64,000 bases of DNA from Hungatella sp. UBA4396 (GCA_002389905.1 DGRE01000014.1:25208-89207), one strand, 5' to 3'; counted from the stretch's first letter, positions 17,307-26,990 are shown. Notes: a model not told the origin generated them from the letters alone. Numbers and translations are program-made.

Positions 17307-19789
17307 TATTTATTCCTTCCTGTGACACTCAGCATGGGCAGAGTTACATACCAGTTGTTTTCCGACGTGCTGTCGCAGACGTATTTGACTGTCAGCGTGT
17401 TGCCCGGAGACAGATATGGGGTCAGCTCCCTTCCATGGTAAACCTTTTTATCCGGGTTCATGACATCGTAGTTTCCGGTGTCGTGGTTATAGAAATGAAT
17501 GCTTCCTTTAAAAACATTGGTAAAATACAGACCTTCGCTGTTTAAAAATTCCTCAGAAGGATTTTCAAAGAACAGCTCTTCCACTTCTAAATCATTTCCA
17601 AGGGAATACTCCAAAGACACCGGATCAATTCCGTAAATGGCGTTGGAATCCGCATAATACTGCCCGTTTACCGCTGTTGGAGGCTTCATGAGAGCAGAGC
17701 GGGAAACCTTCCCATCCCTTGTGGTTTTCACGTCAATGGTAGAGGTAAACATGGACATGCCGTAGGTTTCGTAATCCCCTCTGGCGAGAAAACGGTTTTC
17801 CGTCTTATCCCTGCCAAAAGCCACAACCCTGGCCTCCTGATTGTAAAAAGAGGAGAAGCGGTCCAGATAAAAGCTCAGTATATTGGTTCTGGAAAGGGCC
17901 AGCATGTAAGCAGGATCTTCAATATCCGCCTTGGGATACTGATAGCTTCCCGTCACCCTGGCAGATACCAGAAACGGACTGTTAACAGGATAATTGACAA
18001 CAGGAAATCCATCTAATTCCATGGTCTGTCCAGGCTCCAGCGCATCGATGGCCACCAGTTTTCCGTACATGAGGATTCCCACCCTCTCCACCGGAAACGG
18101 GTATTCATTGGTTATGGTGCCGTACACCTTGCCCTCAAATAAGGTAATATCCCCGGCCAGCCCCTTCTTGTCTGTGTTAGGCGTCCGTTTTCTTAAGGAG
18201 TAGTACTTGGGATCAAAGGCGGAGGCATTTTGGACTGAAATCTTTGTCTCATCTTCCCCATAGAAGACCCTGACCTTGTAATCTTCATTTCCCGTAAACT
18301 TAGGCACCGGAGTTCCTTCATAGGTATTGCTTCTGGTGATGGGCAAAAGGTTATAAGAAGGGTCTAAGGAAATGGTGTAAGCCTTATTATAAGGAGTTCT
18401 TATGTTGATGGAGGTATACTCATCCACATAGTCTTCTGTCGTATCCAAAATGGTGGCGTAATTGAAAAAGGTATCCTTAAACCGGGTTTTACCACCCATT
18501 AAATACACGACTGCGGTAAATGTCAGGGAAACTCCCACCACTGCCATCCGGTAAAAGGTTCTCTGCTCCCGTCTCTTTAAAAAGAGGTAAAGACCAGGCC
18601 CTGCGATCACCAGATAGCCCAGGATCACTACCGCATAGATAGACAGATTGGGCAGCTTTTCCGTATCCCCGGTGTTGAGGATGTTCTGGACCGACCAGTA
18701 CTGGCTGGAATTGCCGCTGTAGAGGTAGGAGGAAAGATTATTTAACCGGTTCTCTCCTAAAAATGCGGTAAAAAGCTTATCCACGTAAGAGCGCTGAACC
18801 CGGCAGAATTCGGCGATATCGATAAAATCATAAGCAGCCACCCCTACGCTTCCTTTTCCTTTTACCACAGAGGTGAGGACGGGAAACTCGTCATTGGACA
18901 GCACTTCCGTTCCTCCGCTTAAGGTCACATTGGTGCATACCAGATTCATAAAGGAATCTCCGGGGCCGTTGACCGCATATTCCACTCCCATGTCCACCGC
19001 TTTTTGGGCAGGCGGAGCATAAGGTTCTTCTAAAAGAGAGGAACGGAAGGCATAAAGGGTATCATCGGCCCTTGCTCCTGTTCCGATGAGGAGGGTTCCT
19101 CCTCCCTTCACCCATTCCCAGACGGAGGAAACCTGATCCCCCGTCAGATTTCTGGTGTCATAGTCTGTAATGACCAGCACATCCAAAAGATCCAGCCCAA
19201 TGGCATTATCCGGCATCTTTTCTGTGTCCATCTCAAAGGTCTTGATCCGGACTGAGCTGTAATTTACTCCAACGCCCTCCATGTAATCAAGCTCCTGGGG
19301 ATTGTCGGAAAGAACTCCCACAAACAGCTCTGCCGTATCCAGGCTCACATTCATCTTTAAGCGTTTGCGAAGAAGCTCCCTTCCCTGGGAGTCCAAAAGC
19401 TTCACATAGAGAACATCCGCCCTGCCTACGGGAATGTCTAAGGATTCCTCTAAGGAACCGGAGGGGTTTAAGGAAACGGGATAATCATATTCGTAAATAT
19501 CATAATCCGATTCCATCGCCGTAATCCGCAGCGTTCCCGTAAAGGACACCTCTGACTGGCTGTTTAAGGTCACGCTCACCGGCACATAGCGTCCGCTTTT
19601 GGCATTTTCCTCATAGCCGTAGGAAACCTCCATGGAGACCGGGGAACTGCCTTCTCCCTGGTACTGTTCTGTATAGGAATTCCCTGTCTCTGTTTCATAA
19701 GCCCCTGTCATCCCATAAGCAGGCAGCACTGCACTGCCCGTGAGAGTCAGGACCGCGGCCCAGACCAGGGATATCTGTCTGAATCTCAT
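17306..19789 (-). CDS. Large exported membrane protein, putative ABC-system auxiliary subunit
   Basis: An 827-residue protein with a signal peptide (about 1-26, ending LPAYGM), an extracytoplasmic beta-rich N-terminal region and a GATase-like stretch near 190-300 (DVLVITDYDTRNLTGDQVSSVWEWVKGGGTLLIGTG). Two membrane helices lie near 383-432, around a KRREQRTFYR loop. A second large extracytoplasmic domain extends to the end. The layout recalls the GldG-like auxiliary proteins that accompany ABC-2 exporters, but I cannot name a family. It is translationally coupled to the ATPase gene and 6 bp behind the histidine kinase gene, so it is very likely a partner of that exporter. Confidence 0.7.
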   Translation of the reverse strand: MRFRQISLVWAAVLTLTGSAVLPAYGMTGAYETETGNSYTEQYQGEGSSPVSMEVSYGYEENAKSGRYVPVSVTLNSQSEVSFTGTLRITAMESDYDIYEYDYPVSLNPSGSLEESLDIPVGRADVLYVKLLDSQGRELLRKRLKMNVSLDTAELFVGVLSDNPQELDYMEGVGVNYSSVRIKTFEMDTEKMPDNAIGLDLLDVLVITDYDTRNLTGDQVSSVWEWVKGGGTLLIGTGARADDTLYAFRSSLLEEPYAPPAQKAVDMGVEYAVNGPGDSFMNLVCTNVTLSGGTEVLSNDEFPVLTSVVKGKGSVGVAAYDFIDIAEFCRVQRSYVDKLFTAFLGENRLNNLSSYLYSGNSSQYWSVQNILNTGDTEKLPNLSIYAVVILGYLVIAGPGLYLFLKRREQRTFYRMAVVGVSLTFTAVVYLMGGKTRFKDTFFNYATILDTTEDYVDEYTSINIRTPYNKAYTISLDPSYNLLPITRSNTYEGTPVPKFTGNEDYKVRVFYGEDETKISVQNASAFDPKYYSLRKRTPNTDKKGLAGDITLFEGKVYGTITNEYPFPVERVGILMYGKLVAIDALEPGQTMELDGFPVVNYPVNSPFLVSARVTGSYQYPKADIEDPAYMLALSRTNILSFYLDRFSSFYNQEARVVAFGRDKTENRFLARGDYETYGMSMFTSTIDVKTTRDGKVSRSALMKPPTAVNGQYYADSNAIYGIDPVSLEYSLGNDLEVEELFFENPSEEFLNSEGLYFTNVFKGSIHFYNHDTGNYDVMNPDKKVYHGRELTPYLSPGNTLTVKYVCDSTSENNWYVTLPMLSVTGRNK

Positions 19790-19795
19790 CCTCTG

Positions 19796-20932
19796 TCACC
19801 CTATCTTTCCAAAGTTCTCTTTGTTCACATCAAAATTGACCTGCATCTTTACCGTAAAAACAGTTCCGGATAAGTCACTGGTCACATCAATGGTTCCTCC
19901 GTGCATATCCACAATGTTTTTGGCAATGGCAAGCCCCAGTCCTGTTCCTCCTGTGTTAGTAGAACGGGACTGCTCCACCCGGTAGAATTTATTGAATATC
20001 AAAGGAAGCTCCTCCTCCGGAATCACGTAGCCGTAATTGATGACCTGAAAAGTCACCAGCTCTTCGCCTCCGTGAATCCGCACCAGAATCCGCTTTCCGT
20101 CCGCTCCGTACTTGATGGCATTGTTGATCAGATTGTCAAACAGGCGGGCCAGTAAATTGCCGTCGGCTGAGATGACCTGGGCCGGAACATTGCTCTGAAG
20201 CTCATAGGATAAGTTCTTATCCACAAAGCTGGGGTAAAATTCCTCTAAAAGCTGGCTCAGAAGCTTTACCACATCCACCCTGGACACGTTCATGGAAATC
20301 TTTCCGTAGTTCAGCTTGGTAAAGCCGAAGAGGTCTTCAATCAGCTTTTCCAGCCTCTTTGTCTTCACATAAGCAATGCCGGTGTACTTTTTGCGCATCT
20401 CAATATCCAAGTGGCTGTCTCCGGATAAAAGCTCCAGATAGCCGATGATGGAGGTAAGGGGAGTCCTTAAATCATGGGCTATGTTGGTGATCAGCTCATT
20501 TTTCGTCCTCTCCGCCTCTCGTTCTTTATCCATCAGCTCTTTTAAGTCTCCCACCATCTTGTTTAAGCTGGCAGCCATGACTGAGAACTCATCATCTCCC
20601 TCAATGTCCACAGTAACATTTAAATCCCCTTCGGAAATGCTCTGCATGGCATTGGAAATCCTTGCTATGTATTTCATGGACTTTTCCTGAAGAATGAGAA
20701 AGGTGACGGTGAACACGCCGATGCCCAGAAGGACGTAAATCAGGATAACCACCACGTCAAAGGAGGTGAGCATCTCTAAAAATACATTGTCCCTCTGGGT
20801 ATTTCTCATATAGGAAGCGATGAGAGAAACATTGGTGACCAGAAATATTTCGATCAGAACCGTGACGACTGCGCTGTAAAAAATGTTGGCAATGACACGG
20901 GTGTGAAAACGGCGGTTCATATCACTTTTCAA
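19796..20932 (-). CDS. Sensor histidine kinase (VanS-like)
   Basis: A 378-residue kinase with two membrane helices (about 14-40 and 58-82), only a short extracellular loop between them, and a HAMP linker at about 85-135. The dimerisation helix carries phospho-acceptor His153 (AHDLRTPLTSIIGYLELL). The ATPase domain shows the N box (LFDNLINNAIKYG), F box (IFNKFYRVEQSRS) and G box (GTGLGLAI). The small loop suggests intramembrane or partner-assisted sensing, often seen with envelope stress and antimicrobial peptide sensors. It overlaps the regulator gene by 11 bp. Confidence 0.92.
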   Translation of the reverse strand: MKSDMNRRFHTRVIANIFYSAVVTVLIEIFLVTNVSLIASYMRNTQRDNVFLEMLTSFDVVVILIYVLLGIGVFTVTFLILQEKSMKYIARISNAMQSISEGDLNVTVDIEGDDEFSVMAASLNKMVGDLKELMDKEREAERTKNELITNIAHDLRTPLTSIIGYLELLSGDSHLDIEMRKKYTGIAYVKTKRLEKLIEDLFGFTKLNYGKISMNVSRVDVVKLLSQLLEEFYPSFVDKNLSYELQSNVPAQVISADGNLLARLFDNLINNAIKYGADGKRILVRIHGGEELVTFQVINYGYVIPEEELPLIFNKFYRVEQSRSTNTGGTGLGLAIAKNIVDMHGGTIDVTSDLSGTVFTVKMQVNFDVNKENFGKIG

Positions 20933-21629
20933 TTTTGTAACCCACCCCCCACACAGTGGTGATGATTTTGTTCTGTCTGGTATCTTCCTTCATCTTGCCC
21001 CGCAGACGTCTGATATGTACCATGACGGTGTTGTTGGCCTCATACACTTTTTCATTCCAGACTTTTTCGAAAATTTCATCTGTGCTGAAAACCCTGCCTG
21101 GGTTGGAGGCTAAGAGGTAGAGGATGTCAAACTCAATGGGAGTCAGTTTGATCTCATCGTTGTAAACCGTCACTTTGTGATTGTCTTTGTTAATGGTCAG
21201 GCCTCTGATGGAGATTTCATTCTTTGCCATCTCATTGGACGCGCTGTTGGGGTTTAGCTGGGTGTAGCGGCGAAGCTGGGATTTTACCCTTGCCGTCAGC
21301 TCCAGAGGGTTAAAGGGCTTTGTCACGTAATCGTCGGCCCCGGTGCCCAGGCCCAGGATTTTGTCTAAGTCTGTGGACTTGGCGCTGAGCATGATGATGG
21401 GGATGTTGTTGGTTTCACGTATCTTTTTGCACATTTGTAATCCGTCCATGCCGGGCATCATGATGTCCAGAAGGACTAAGTGGATGGGGTTTTTCTCCAG
21501 GATCTCCAGGCCCTCTTGGGCGTTGTTGGCTTTATGTACTTTATATCCGTCGCTGACCAGGTAGATTTCTACCAGGTCGGCAATTTCTTTTTCATCATCT
21601 ACAACTAGAATATTAATTGTTTCGGACAT
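20922..21629 (-). CDS. Response regulator, OmpR/PhoB family (VanR-like)
   Basis: A 235-residue regulator. The receiver domain has acidic Asp11/Asp12, phospho-acceptor Asp55 (LVLLDIMMPGMDG) and conserved Lys104 (VTKPF). A winged-helix DNA-binding domain follows (LTPIEFDILYLLASNPGRVFS, VHIRRLRGKM, VWGVGYKIEK). The start at 21629 (MSETINILVVDDE) follows GGGAGG. The upstream extension reads into the palindromic element and is discarded. It is the first gene of the six-gene operon and probably controls the exporter. Confidence 0.92.
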   Translation of the reverse strand: MSETINILVVDDEKEIADLVEIYLVSDGYKVHKANNAQEGLEILEKNPIHLVLLDIMMPGMDGLQMCKKIRETNNIPIIMLSAKSTDLDKILGLGTGADDYVTKPFNPLELTARVKSQLRRYTQLNPNSASNEMAKNEISIRGLTINKDNHKVTVYNDEIKLTPIEFDILYLLASNPGRVFSTDEIFEKVWNEKVYEANNTVMVHIRRLRGKMKEDTRQNKIITTVWGVGYKIEK

Positions 21630-21668
21630 GAAAAAAATACCTCCCTTGTCGTTATGTATATGGGGTTC

Positions 21669-21799
21669 AGCGGTGCATTCATAATTTGGCGCAGCCAAAT
21701 TATGAATGACGGGCGTTCCGCCCTATAGAAATATTTACCCACTTGGTGCTTTGTGAGCAAGCTCACACGCTCCAATCGGGCAAATATTTCTGCACCGCT
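21669..21799. repeat. Compact palindromic element (MITE- or REP-like) upstream of the response regulator
   Basis: This 131-bp unit is bounded by a 9-bp inverted repeat, AGCGGTGCA (21669-21677) and TGCACCGCT (21791-21799). Inside are four more: ATTCATAATTTGGC / its complement (21677-21690 / 21694-21707), GGGCG/CGCCC (21711-21723), AGAAATATTT with CCC (21727-21740 / 21778-21791) and TGTGAGC/GCTCACA (21752-21758 / 21761-21767). It carries no gene. It sits 40-170 bp before the response regulator start and about 70 bp after the ppk stop. It could form strong RNA or DNA hairpins and affect transcription of the operon. Confidence 0.75.
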
Positions 21800-21869
21800 T
21801 AGACTCTTATCCATTTTACCACAAGAAAGGTATCTTTGCCTTACTATTTTCTTACAAAAAATCTATATT

Positions 21870-24017
21870 TTAGGAGGTTGGCTCTGCCTCTACGGGGTAG
21901 AATACCCGATTACTTAAGGGGTCCAGGCGGCCCAGTTCCTTCTTTACCATGGAAGCTGCTTTTCGGCAGAAATATTCCTGGCTGTTGACCAGTGCCTTTC
22001 CTCTTTTATCCGGTTTTTCATAGGTTCCGTCAGGCTGGAGGATGTGGGCTTTCACATTGTCCTCCAGCTGAATCTCCAGGATTTCCCTGACCCGTTCCTT
22101 CAGATCGTCATCTTCCACCGGAAACATGATTTCCACCCGTTTATCCAAGTTTCTTGGCATCCAGTCGGCGCTTCCCATGTAAAGCTCCGGTGCTCCGTCA
22201 TTTTTAAAATAAAAGATGCGGGCATGCTCCAGGAAATTTCCCACAATGGAATGAACGGCTATGTTCTCACTGAGACCCGGTATACCTGCTTTTAAGCTGC
22301 ATATTCCCCGAACCACTAACTGGATATTCACTCCTGCGCAGGAGGCTTCGTAAAGAGCAGCTATGATCTCCTTGTCGCACAGGGAGTTCATCTTTGCCAT
22401 GATGCCCGCAGGCTTTCCGGCCAGGGCATTTTTAGCTTCCCTGCGGATCATCTTTAAGAATCTGGCCCGCAGCCAGATAGGGGCCACCACCAGCTTATTC
22501 CAGTGAAGGGGTTCGGAATAGCCGGACAGCATGTTAAACACTGCGGTGGCATCCTCTCCGATCAGGGGATTACAGGTCATAAGTCCCATGTCTGTATAAA
22601 GCTTTGCCGTGGAATCATTGTAATTTCCGGTTCCAAGGTGGACGTAGCGGCGAATTCCATCTTCCTCCCTGCGTACTACCAGGGTGATCTTGCTGTGGGT
22701 TTTTAAGCCCAGCAGACCATAGATGACGTGACAGCCCGCCTTTTCCAGCTGTTTTGCCCAGTTGATGTTGTTTTCTTCGTCAAACCGCGCTTTTAATTCC
22801 ACCAGAACCGACACCTGCTTTCCGTTGTCAGCGGCCTCCGCCAGCGCAGCAATGATGGGGGAATTTCCGCTGACCCGGTAAAGAGTTTGCTTGATGGCAA
22901 GGACTTCCGGATCCCCGGCTGCCGACCGGACAAAATTCACCACCGGATCAAAGGTTTCGTAAGGATGATGGAGCAGAATATCCCCGTTCCGGATATTGGA
23001 AAAGATGTCCTCATCATTCATCAGGGCACAGACCGGCTGGGGAATGTGGGGCGCTTCCTTTAAGTGGTCAAAGCCCTGCATTCCGTACATCTTCATGAGG
23101 AAGGTCAGGTCCAGAGGCCCCGGAATCTCAAAAATATCGCCGGGGCTGATGCGCAGTTCTTTCTTTAATATCTTTAAGAGCTGCTTATCCATCTTTTCCT
23201 CTATTTCCAGACGGATGGCTTCTCCCCACTGGCGTTTTTTTAACTGCTTCTGGATTTCCTCCAAAAGGTCCACCGCTTCCTCTTCGTCAATGGTCAGGTC
23301 CGCATTTCTCATGATGCGGAAGGGATGGGCGGTGATTACATTATAATTTAAAAACAGGCTTCCGATATTCCGTTCCATGATCTGCTCCAGCAAAATAACG
23401 GCCCGTTCCCCGTCATCCCCCTGGGGCAGCTCTACGATTCTGGGCAGGACGCTTGGCACCTGGACCATGGCAAATTCCAGTTCCTCTTCCCCGCTCTTTT
23501 TCTGGAGGAGAGCCGCAATGTTTAAAGATTTGTTGCGGATGAGGGGAAACGGCCTGGAGGAATCCACAGCCATGGGAGTCAAAACCGGGTATACATTCTG
23601 CTGGAAATACCGGTCTGCATAGGCTGCCTCCTCTTCATTTAAGTCCTCTTGATATGAGACTACCTTTAAGCCGTTCTGCTTAAGTGCCGGAATCAGGGAC
23701 CGGTTATAGGTGGAATACTGGAGAGCCGTAAGCTCATGAGTCCGCTCACCGATCCGCTCCAGCTGTTCAGACGGCTTTAAGCCTGCAATGTCGGGCTTAG
23801 TGTATTTTGCATGAACCAGGTCCTTTAAGGAGGCCACACGGACCATGTAGAATTCATCTAAGTTGGAGGCAGTGATGCTTAAAAATTTCAGGCGTTCAAA
23901 AAGGGGAATGGTCTTATCCCTGGCTTCGCCAAGAACCCGCCAGTTAAATTCCAGCCAGCTCAGTTCCCGGTTTACATAATTTTCAGGATTGTAAAATCGT
24001 TCATTGATATCTGCCAT
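21870..24017 (-). CDS. ppk1: Polyphosphate kinase 1
   Basis: A 715-residue PPK1 that reversibly makes inorganic polyphosphate from ATP. The N-terminal domain opens NRELSWLEFNWRVL. The two phospholipase D-like halves carry the autophosphorylated histidine region (GLKTHSKITLVVRRE) and HLGTGNYND. Later motifs are EHARIFYFKNDG, YMGSADWMPRNLDKRVE and the C-terminal YFCRKAASM. The start overlaps the ppx stop (TGATG), so synthesis and breakdown enzymes are made together. Confidence 0.95.
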   Translation of the reverse strand: MADINERFYNPENYVNRELSWLEFNWRVLGEARDKTIPLFERLKFLSITASNLDEFYMVRVASLKDLVHAKYTKPDIAGLKPSEQLERIGERTHELTALQYSTYNRSLIPALKQNGLKVVSYQEDLNEEEAAYADRYFQQNVYPVLTPMAVDSSRPFPLIRNKSLNIAALLQKKSGEEELEFAMVQVPSVLPRIVELPQGDDGERAVILLEQIMERNIGSLFLNYNVITAHPFRIMRNADLTIDEEEAVDLLEEIQKQLKKRQWGEAIRLEIEEKMDKQLLKILKKELRISPGDIFEIPGPLDLTFLMKMYGMQGFDHLKEAPHIPQPVCALMNDEDIFSNIRNGDILLHHPYETFDPVVNFVRSAAGDPEVLAIKQTLYRVSGNSPIIAALAEAADNGKQVSVLVELKARFDEENNINWAKQLEKAGCHVIYGLLGLKTHSKITLVVRREEDGIRRYVHLGTGNYNDSTAKLYTDMGLMTCNPLIGEDATAVFNMLSGYSEPLHWNKLVVAPIWLRARFLKMIRREAKNALAGKPAGIMAKMNSLCDKEIIAALYEASCAGVNIQLVVRGICSLKAGIPGLSENIAVHSIVGNFLEHARIFYFKNDGAPELYMGSADWMPRNLDKRVEIMFPVEDDDLKERVREILEIQLEDNVKAHILQPDGTYEKPDKRGKALVNSQEYFCRKAASMVKKELGRLDPLSNRVFYPVEAEPTS

Positions 24018-25585
24018 CAGGATAACCTCCTTTTTTGCCTCAGCACCGGTCTGATTCCAAATATTTCTTCAAAAAAATCCGCCTTTTGCTCAAATGACAC
24101 AATTTCCAGGGTCATATCTCCCTCATAGGGCGCAGTCACCACAAGCTGTCCGTCCTTGACACTGATCCGGCAGTCTGACAGCTTTCCCTTGTAGCTTCTG
24201 TCCATGGCATCGGCCAGCCGTAATATGGCGGTCAGCTTTGCCGTCAGAATGGTGATTCCCTCACGGGATATGGTATTTCTGGTGCCGTGGAGGATGCCCT
24301 TGTTTAAATTGAGTCTGGTGTAGTCAAATTCCGACTCATTGTACCGGACCACATTGGCAACCAGTTCCCGCTCCATGTGGGATAAGCCGATAATCTCCGT
24401 TGACATGACGATATGATAAGCTGATTCGCTTGGTTCCTTCATGCTGACAAATTTGCCGCAGCCGTGAAGAAGGGCCGCAATCTGGAGAAGAAGCCGTTCT
24501 CTCTTTCCCATGCCGTGATACTTTTTCATGGTGTCAAAGATTTCAAGGACATGCTTTTCCATCATGGCCGTATGGCCTCCATGGCATTTGTAGCGCTTTG
24601 CCATGTTCCGGGAGGCCGCCAGAATATCCTGGGAAAAGTCATGGCCGAACTTCACTGCCTTGATCTCCTCCGCATATTCGGCTGCCATGCTGTCACAGAG
24701 GCGGATTTCCGGAATCCAGAATATCTCCGCTCCCGTCAGCTCCAGTATCCGCTTAAAGATGATGGCAGTGGGAAGGAGAAGGGAAGCGTATTCAGCATTG
24801 AGGTCAAACCGGTCTTCAAGCTGGTCTAAGGGCAGGGTTTCTATGGTGCTGTAGAATTTTATGAATTCCTCTGCTGTGATCTTTTCCGCAGGCATCCCTC
24901 CGTGAGTGGCCTGGGAAAGATAGAGAAGGCTTTCTCCGATTCCAATGAGATTTTTGATTTCCCTGTCTTTTAGATACAGTTTTCGGAAGGTATGCAGCTC
25001 ATTATCCACCATTTCCTCAATCAGGGCCTTTTGCATCCGAAGGTCAGCCTGGACGGTTCCGAGAAGCTCCTTGACCCTCAGCACTCCAAGCATCAGATTC
25101 TGGGTGGAGACCAGGGCATCCTTATCAAACAGGGACATTTGCATGCTTCCAAATCCCGCATCCACAATGGCGGTTCCTTTTTCTATAATCCGGTTAAATT
25201 CTACTGCTTTTGAAGCAATGGCCTTATAGCTGATAAAACGCAGCTCTGAGTTGCTCATGATCTGGACTTCAATTCCTGTCCTGACCCGTATCTGGTCCAG
25301 TATGATCTGGTTATTCTTCGCTTCTCTCAGGGCGCTGGTGGCATAAGCCCGGCAGGTTTCCACTCCGTAGGCTGTTATAATTTCAGAAAACTCTTTGATG
25401 ACACCGCACAGCTCATCCACCAGACGGTAGCTGATCTTTCCATTATTATAGGTATCTCTTCCAAGGGCAATGACATGACGTAAGTGGTCCACTTTCCTGA
25501 TTCCGTATTTGGCGGAAACCTCATAAATTCCAAGCTCCACCTCCAAAGATCCCACATCAATGGCTGCAAATACTTTTATGGCCAT
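24017..25585 (-). CDS. ppx: Ppx/GppA exopolyphosphatase with C-terminal HD domain
   Basis: A 522-residue protein. The N-terminal actin-like Ppx/GppA domain (about 1-310) has AAIDVGSLEVELGIYE as phosphate loop, ATSALREAKN and the second phosphate loop IVDAGFGSMQMSLF. An HD-type domain (about 315-520) contains LLQIAALLHGCGKFV. The family removes terminal phosphates from polyphosphate or pppGpp. The usual GSNS/T and GGGS signatures are altered here (DVGSLE, DAGFGSMQ), so its activity deserves a check. GGAGGAC precedes the start. A possible TTGACA lies at 25658-25653, but no good -10 is seen. Confidence 0.88.
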   Translation of the reverse strand: MAIKVFAAIDVGSLEVELGIYEVSAKYGIRKVDHLRHVIALGRDTYNNGKISYRLVDELCGVIKEFSEIITAYGVETCRAYATSALREAKNNQIILDQIRVRTGIEVQIMSNSELRFISYKAIASKAVEFNRIIEKGTAIVDAGFGSMQMSLFDKDALVSTQNLMLGVLRVKELLGTVQADLRMQKALIEEMVDNELHTFRKLYLKDREIKNLIGIGESLLYLSQATHGGMPAEKITAEEFIKFYSTIETLPLDQLEDRFDLNAEYASLLLPTAIIFKRILELTGAEIFWIPEIRLCDSMAAEYAEEIKAVKFGHDFSQDILAASRNMAKRYKCHGGHTAMMEKHVLEIFDTMKKYHGMGKRERLLLQIAALLHGCGKFVSMKEPSESAYHIVMSTEIIGLSHMERELVANVVRYNESEFDYTRLNLNKGILHGTRNTISREGITILTAKLTAILRLADAMDRSYKGKLSDCRISVKDGQLVVTAPYEGDMTLEIVSFEQKADFFEEIFGIRPVLRQKRRLS

Positions 25586-25672
25586 AATTGTCCTCCTTTG
25601 TACCCAGTGGGGGCAGATTTTTTATTATTTTACCACATTCTTACAGTCCTTGTGTCAATTCCCGGTAAAATT

Positions 25673-26968
25673 TTACCCGTTTTTTTCAGCTTCTTTTCCC
25701 AGGAGATGAGTGATAAACTGGCTGGCCGTTCTGCCGGATAATCCTCCGTGGTACAGCTCCCATATATTAGCCTTTGCATACAGCTCTTCTAAGGGAATTT
25801 TCAGGTCATAACGCTCTGCAAGGCCCTTTACAATTTCCCTGAACTCGGCCCTGTCAGGAGAACCGTAATAGATGGTTACCCCGAAACGAGCCACAAGAGA
25901 AAGCTTTTCCTGGACTGTGTCATTATTATGTAAGTCATCATCCAGTTCTCTCTTGTCGCTGAATTTCTCCCGTATGAGGTGGCGGCGGTTGGAGGTGGCA
26001 TAGATCAGCACATTGCCCGGCTTTATACCCAGTCCTCCTTCGATGATCGCCTTTAAATATTTGTATTCCAGCTCAGAATCTTCAAAGGATAAGTCATCCA
26101 TGTAGATAATAAATTTATATTTCCGGTCCTTGATCTGCTCCTGAATCTTTGACAAGGACTTAAACTGGTGCTTATAGACCTCAATGATCCTTAAGCCTCT
26201 GTCATAGTATTCATTGAGAACAGCCTTGATGCTGGAGGACTTTCCTGTTCCGCTGTCTCCAAACAGGAGGACATTATTGGCCGGCTGTCCATTTAAAAAG
26301 GCTTCCGTATTTTCAATCAGCTTCTGCTTTTGAAGGCGGTATCCGATGATATCGTCCAGATGGGTGTCTTCGATGTTGGGAATGGGCAGGATGCGGGGCT
26401 CATGCCCTTCTTCTTCGATGCGGAAGGCTTTGTTCAAGCCGAACTTTCCTACGCCCAGCCTGCGGTAAAACTCCGTCACCTCTGCTGCAAATTCCTTTTC
26501 GTCGGCAGCCGTTTCCAGAGAAGAGGCCAAGGCCAGGATCTGATCCCGGACGTGTTTGTTATAGACCTTGCTGCCGCCATTTGACGCCTGATAGCAGGAT
26601 AAAGCGGACCAGATTCCCGGTCCCTGATCCAGGTTGTCCAGAGTACAGATATCATAGTCAAACAATTCCTTCATAATCCGGAAATCATGGGCAGCCAGTT
26701 CATTTAAAGTGCCGCGGGAAGCCCCTGTTATCTCGCAGGAGGTGCTGTAGGCGTTCTCATCGCCTGCCAGACACAGTGCCAGAAAGCAATGCCATAAATT
26801 GCCCTCAAAGCCATAATAGGAAGCCAGTTCAATCAGCTCCCCGGCGCAGGCCCGCAGGGCTGGAGCTGCTTCTGCTGCTGTCTGCTCCAGGGCCAAAAGG
26901 CCGGCTACCTTATCAAATAACTCCTTGTGCTTCATATTTCTGTATAAAATCAGTTCCTGAGACTTCAT
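25673..26968 (-). CDS. DUF815 AAA+ ATPase-like protein
   Basis: A 431-residue protein with a helical N-terminal region and a C-terminal P-loop ATPase domain (about 185-425). Motifs are Walker A LLFGDSGTGKSSSIKAV, Walker B FIIYMDDLSFE and sensor-like IYATSNRRHLI. These define the DUF815 family, which is widespread in clostridia and has no settled function. GRTASQFITHLL near the C-terminus resembles the AAA+ lid. It is transcribed towards ppx, with an 87-bp gap. Confidence 0.88.
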   Translation of the reverse strand: MKSQELILYRNMKHKELFDKVAGLLALEQTAAEAAPALRACAGELIELASYYGFEGNLWHCFLALCLAGDENAYSTSCEITGASRGTLNELAAHDFRIMKELFDYDICTLDNLDQGPGIWSALSCYQASNGGSKVYNKHVRDQILALASSLETAADEKEFAAEVTEFYRRLGVGKFGLNKAFRIEEEGHEPRILPIPNIEDTHLDDIIGYRLQKQKLIENTEAFLNGQPANNVLLFGDSGTGKSSSIKAVLNEYYDRGLRIIEVYKHQFKSLSKIQEQIKDRKYKFIIYMDDLSFEDSELEYKYLKAIIEGGLGIKPGNVLIYATSNRRHLIREKFSDKRELDDDLHNNDTVQEKLSLVARFGVTIYYGSPDRAEFREIVKGLAERYDLKIPLEELYAKANIWELYHGGLSGRTASQFITHLLGKEAEKNG

Positions 26969-26990
26969 GTTATCTCTCCCTTGTATAAAA

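Noticed and set aside
25664..25677. 14-bp perfect palindrome GGTAAAATTTTACC at the end of the DUF815 gene
   Set aside because: It is short, AT-rich and overlaps the stop codon region. It may help termination, but chance cannot be excluded.
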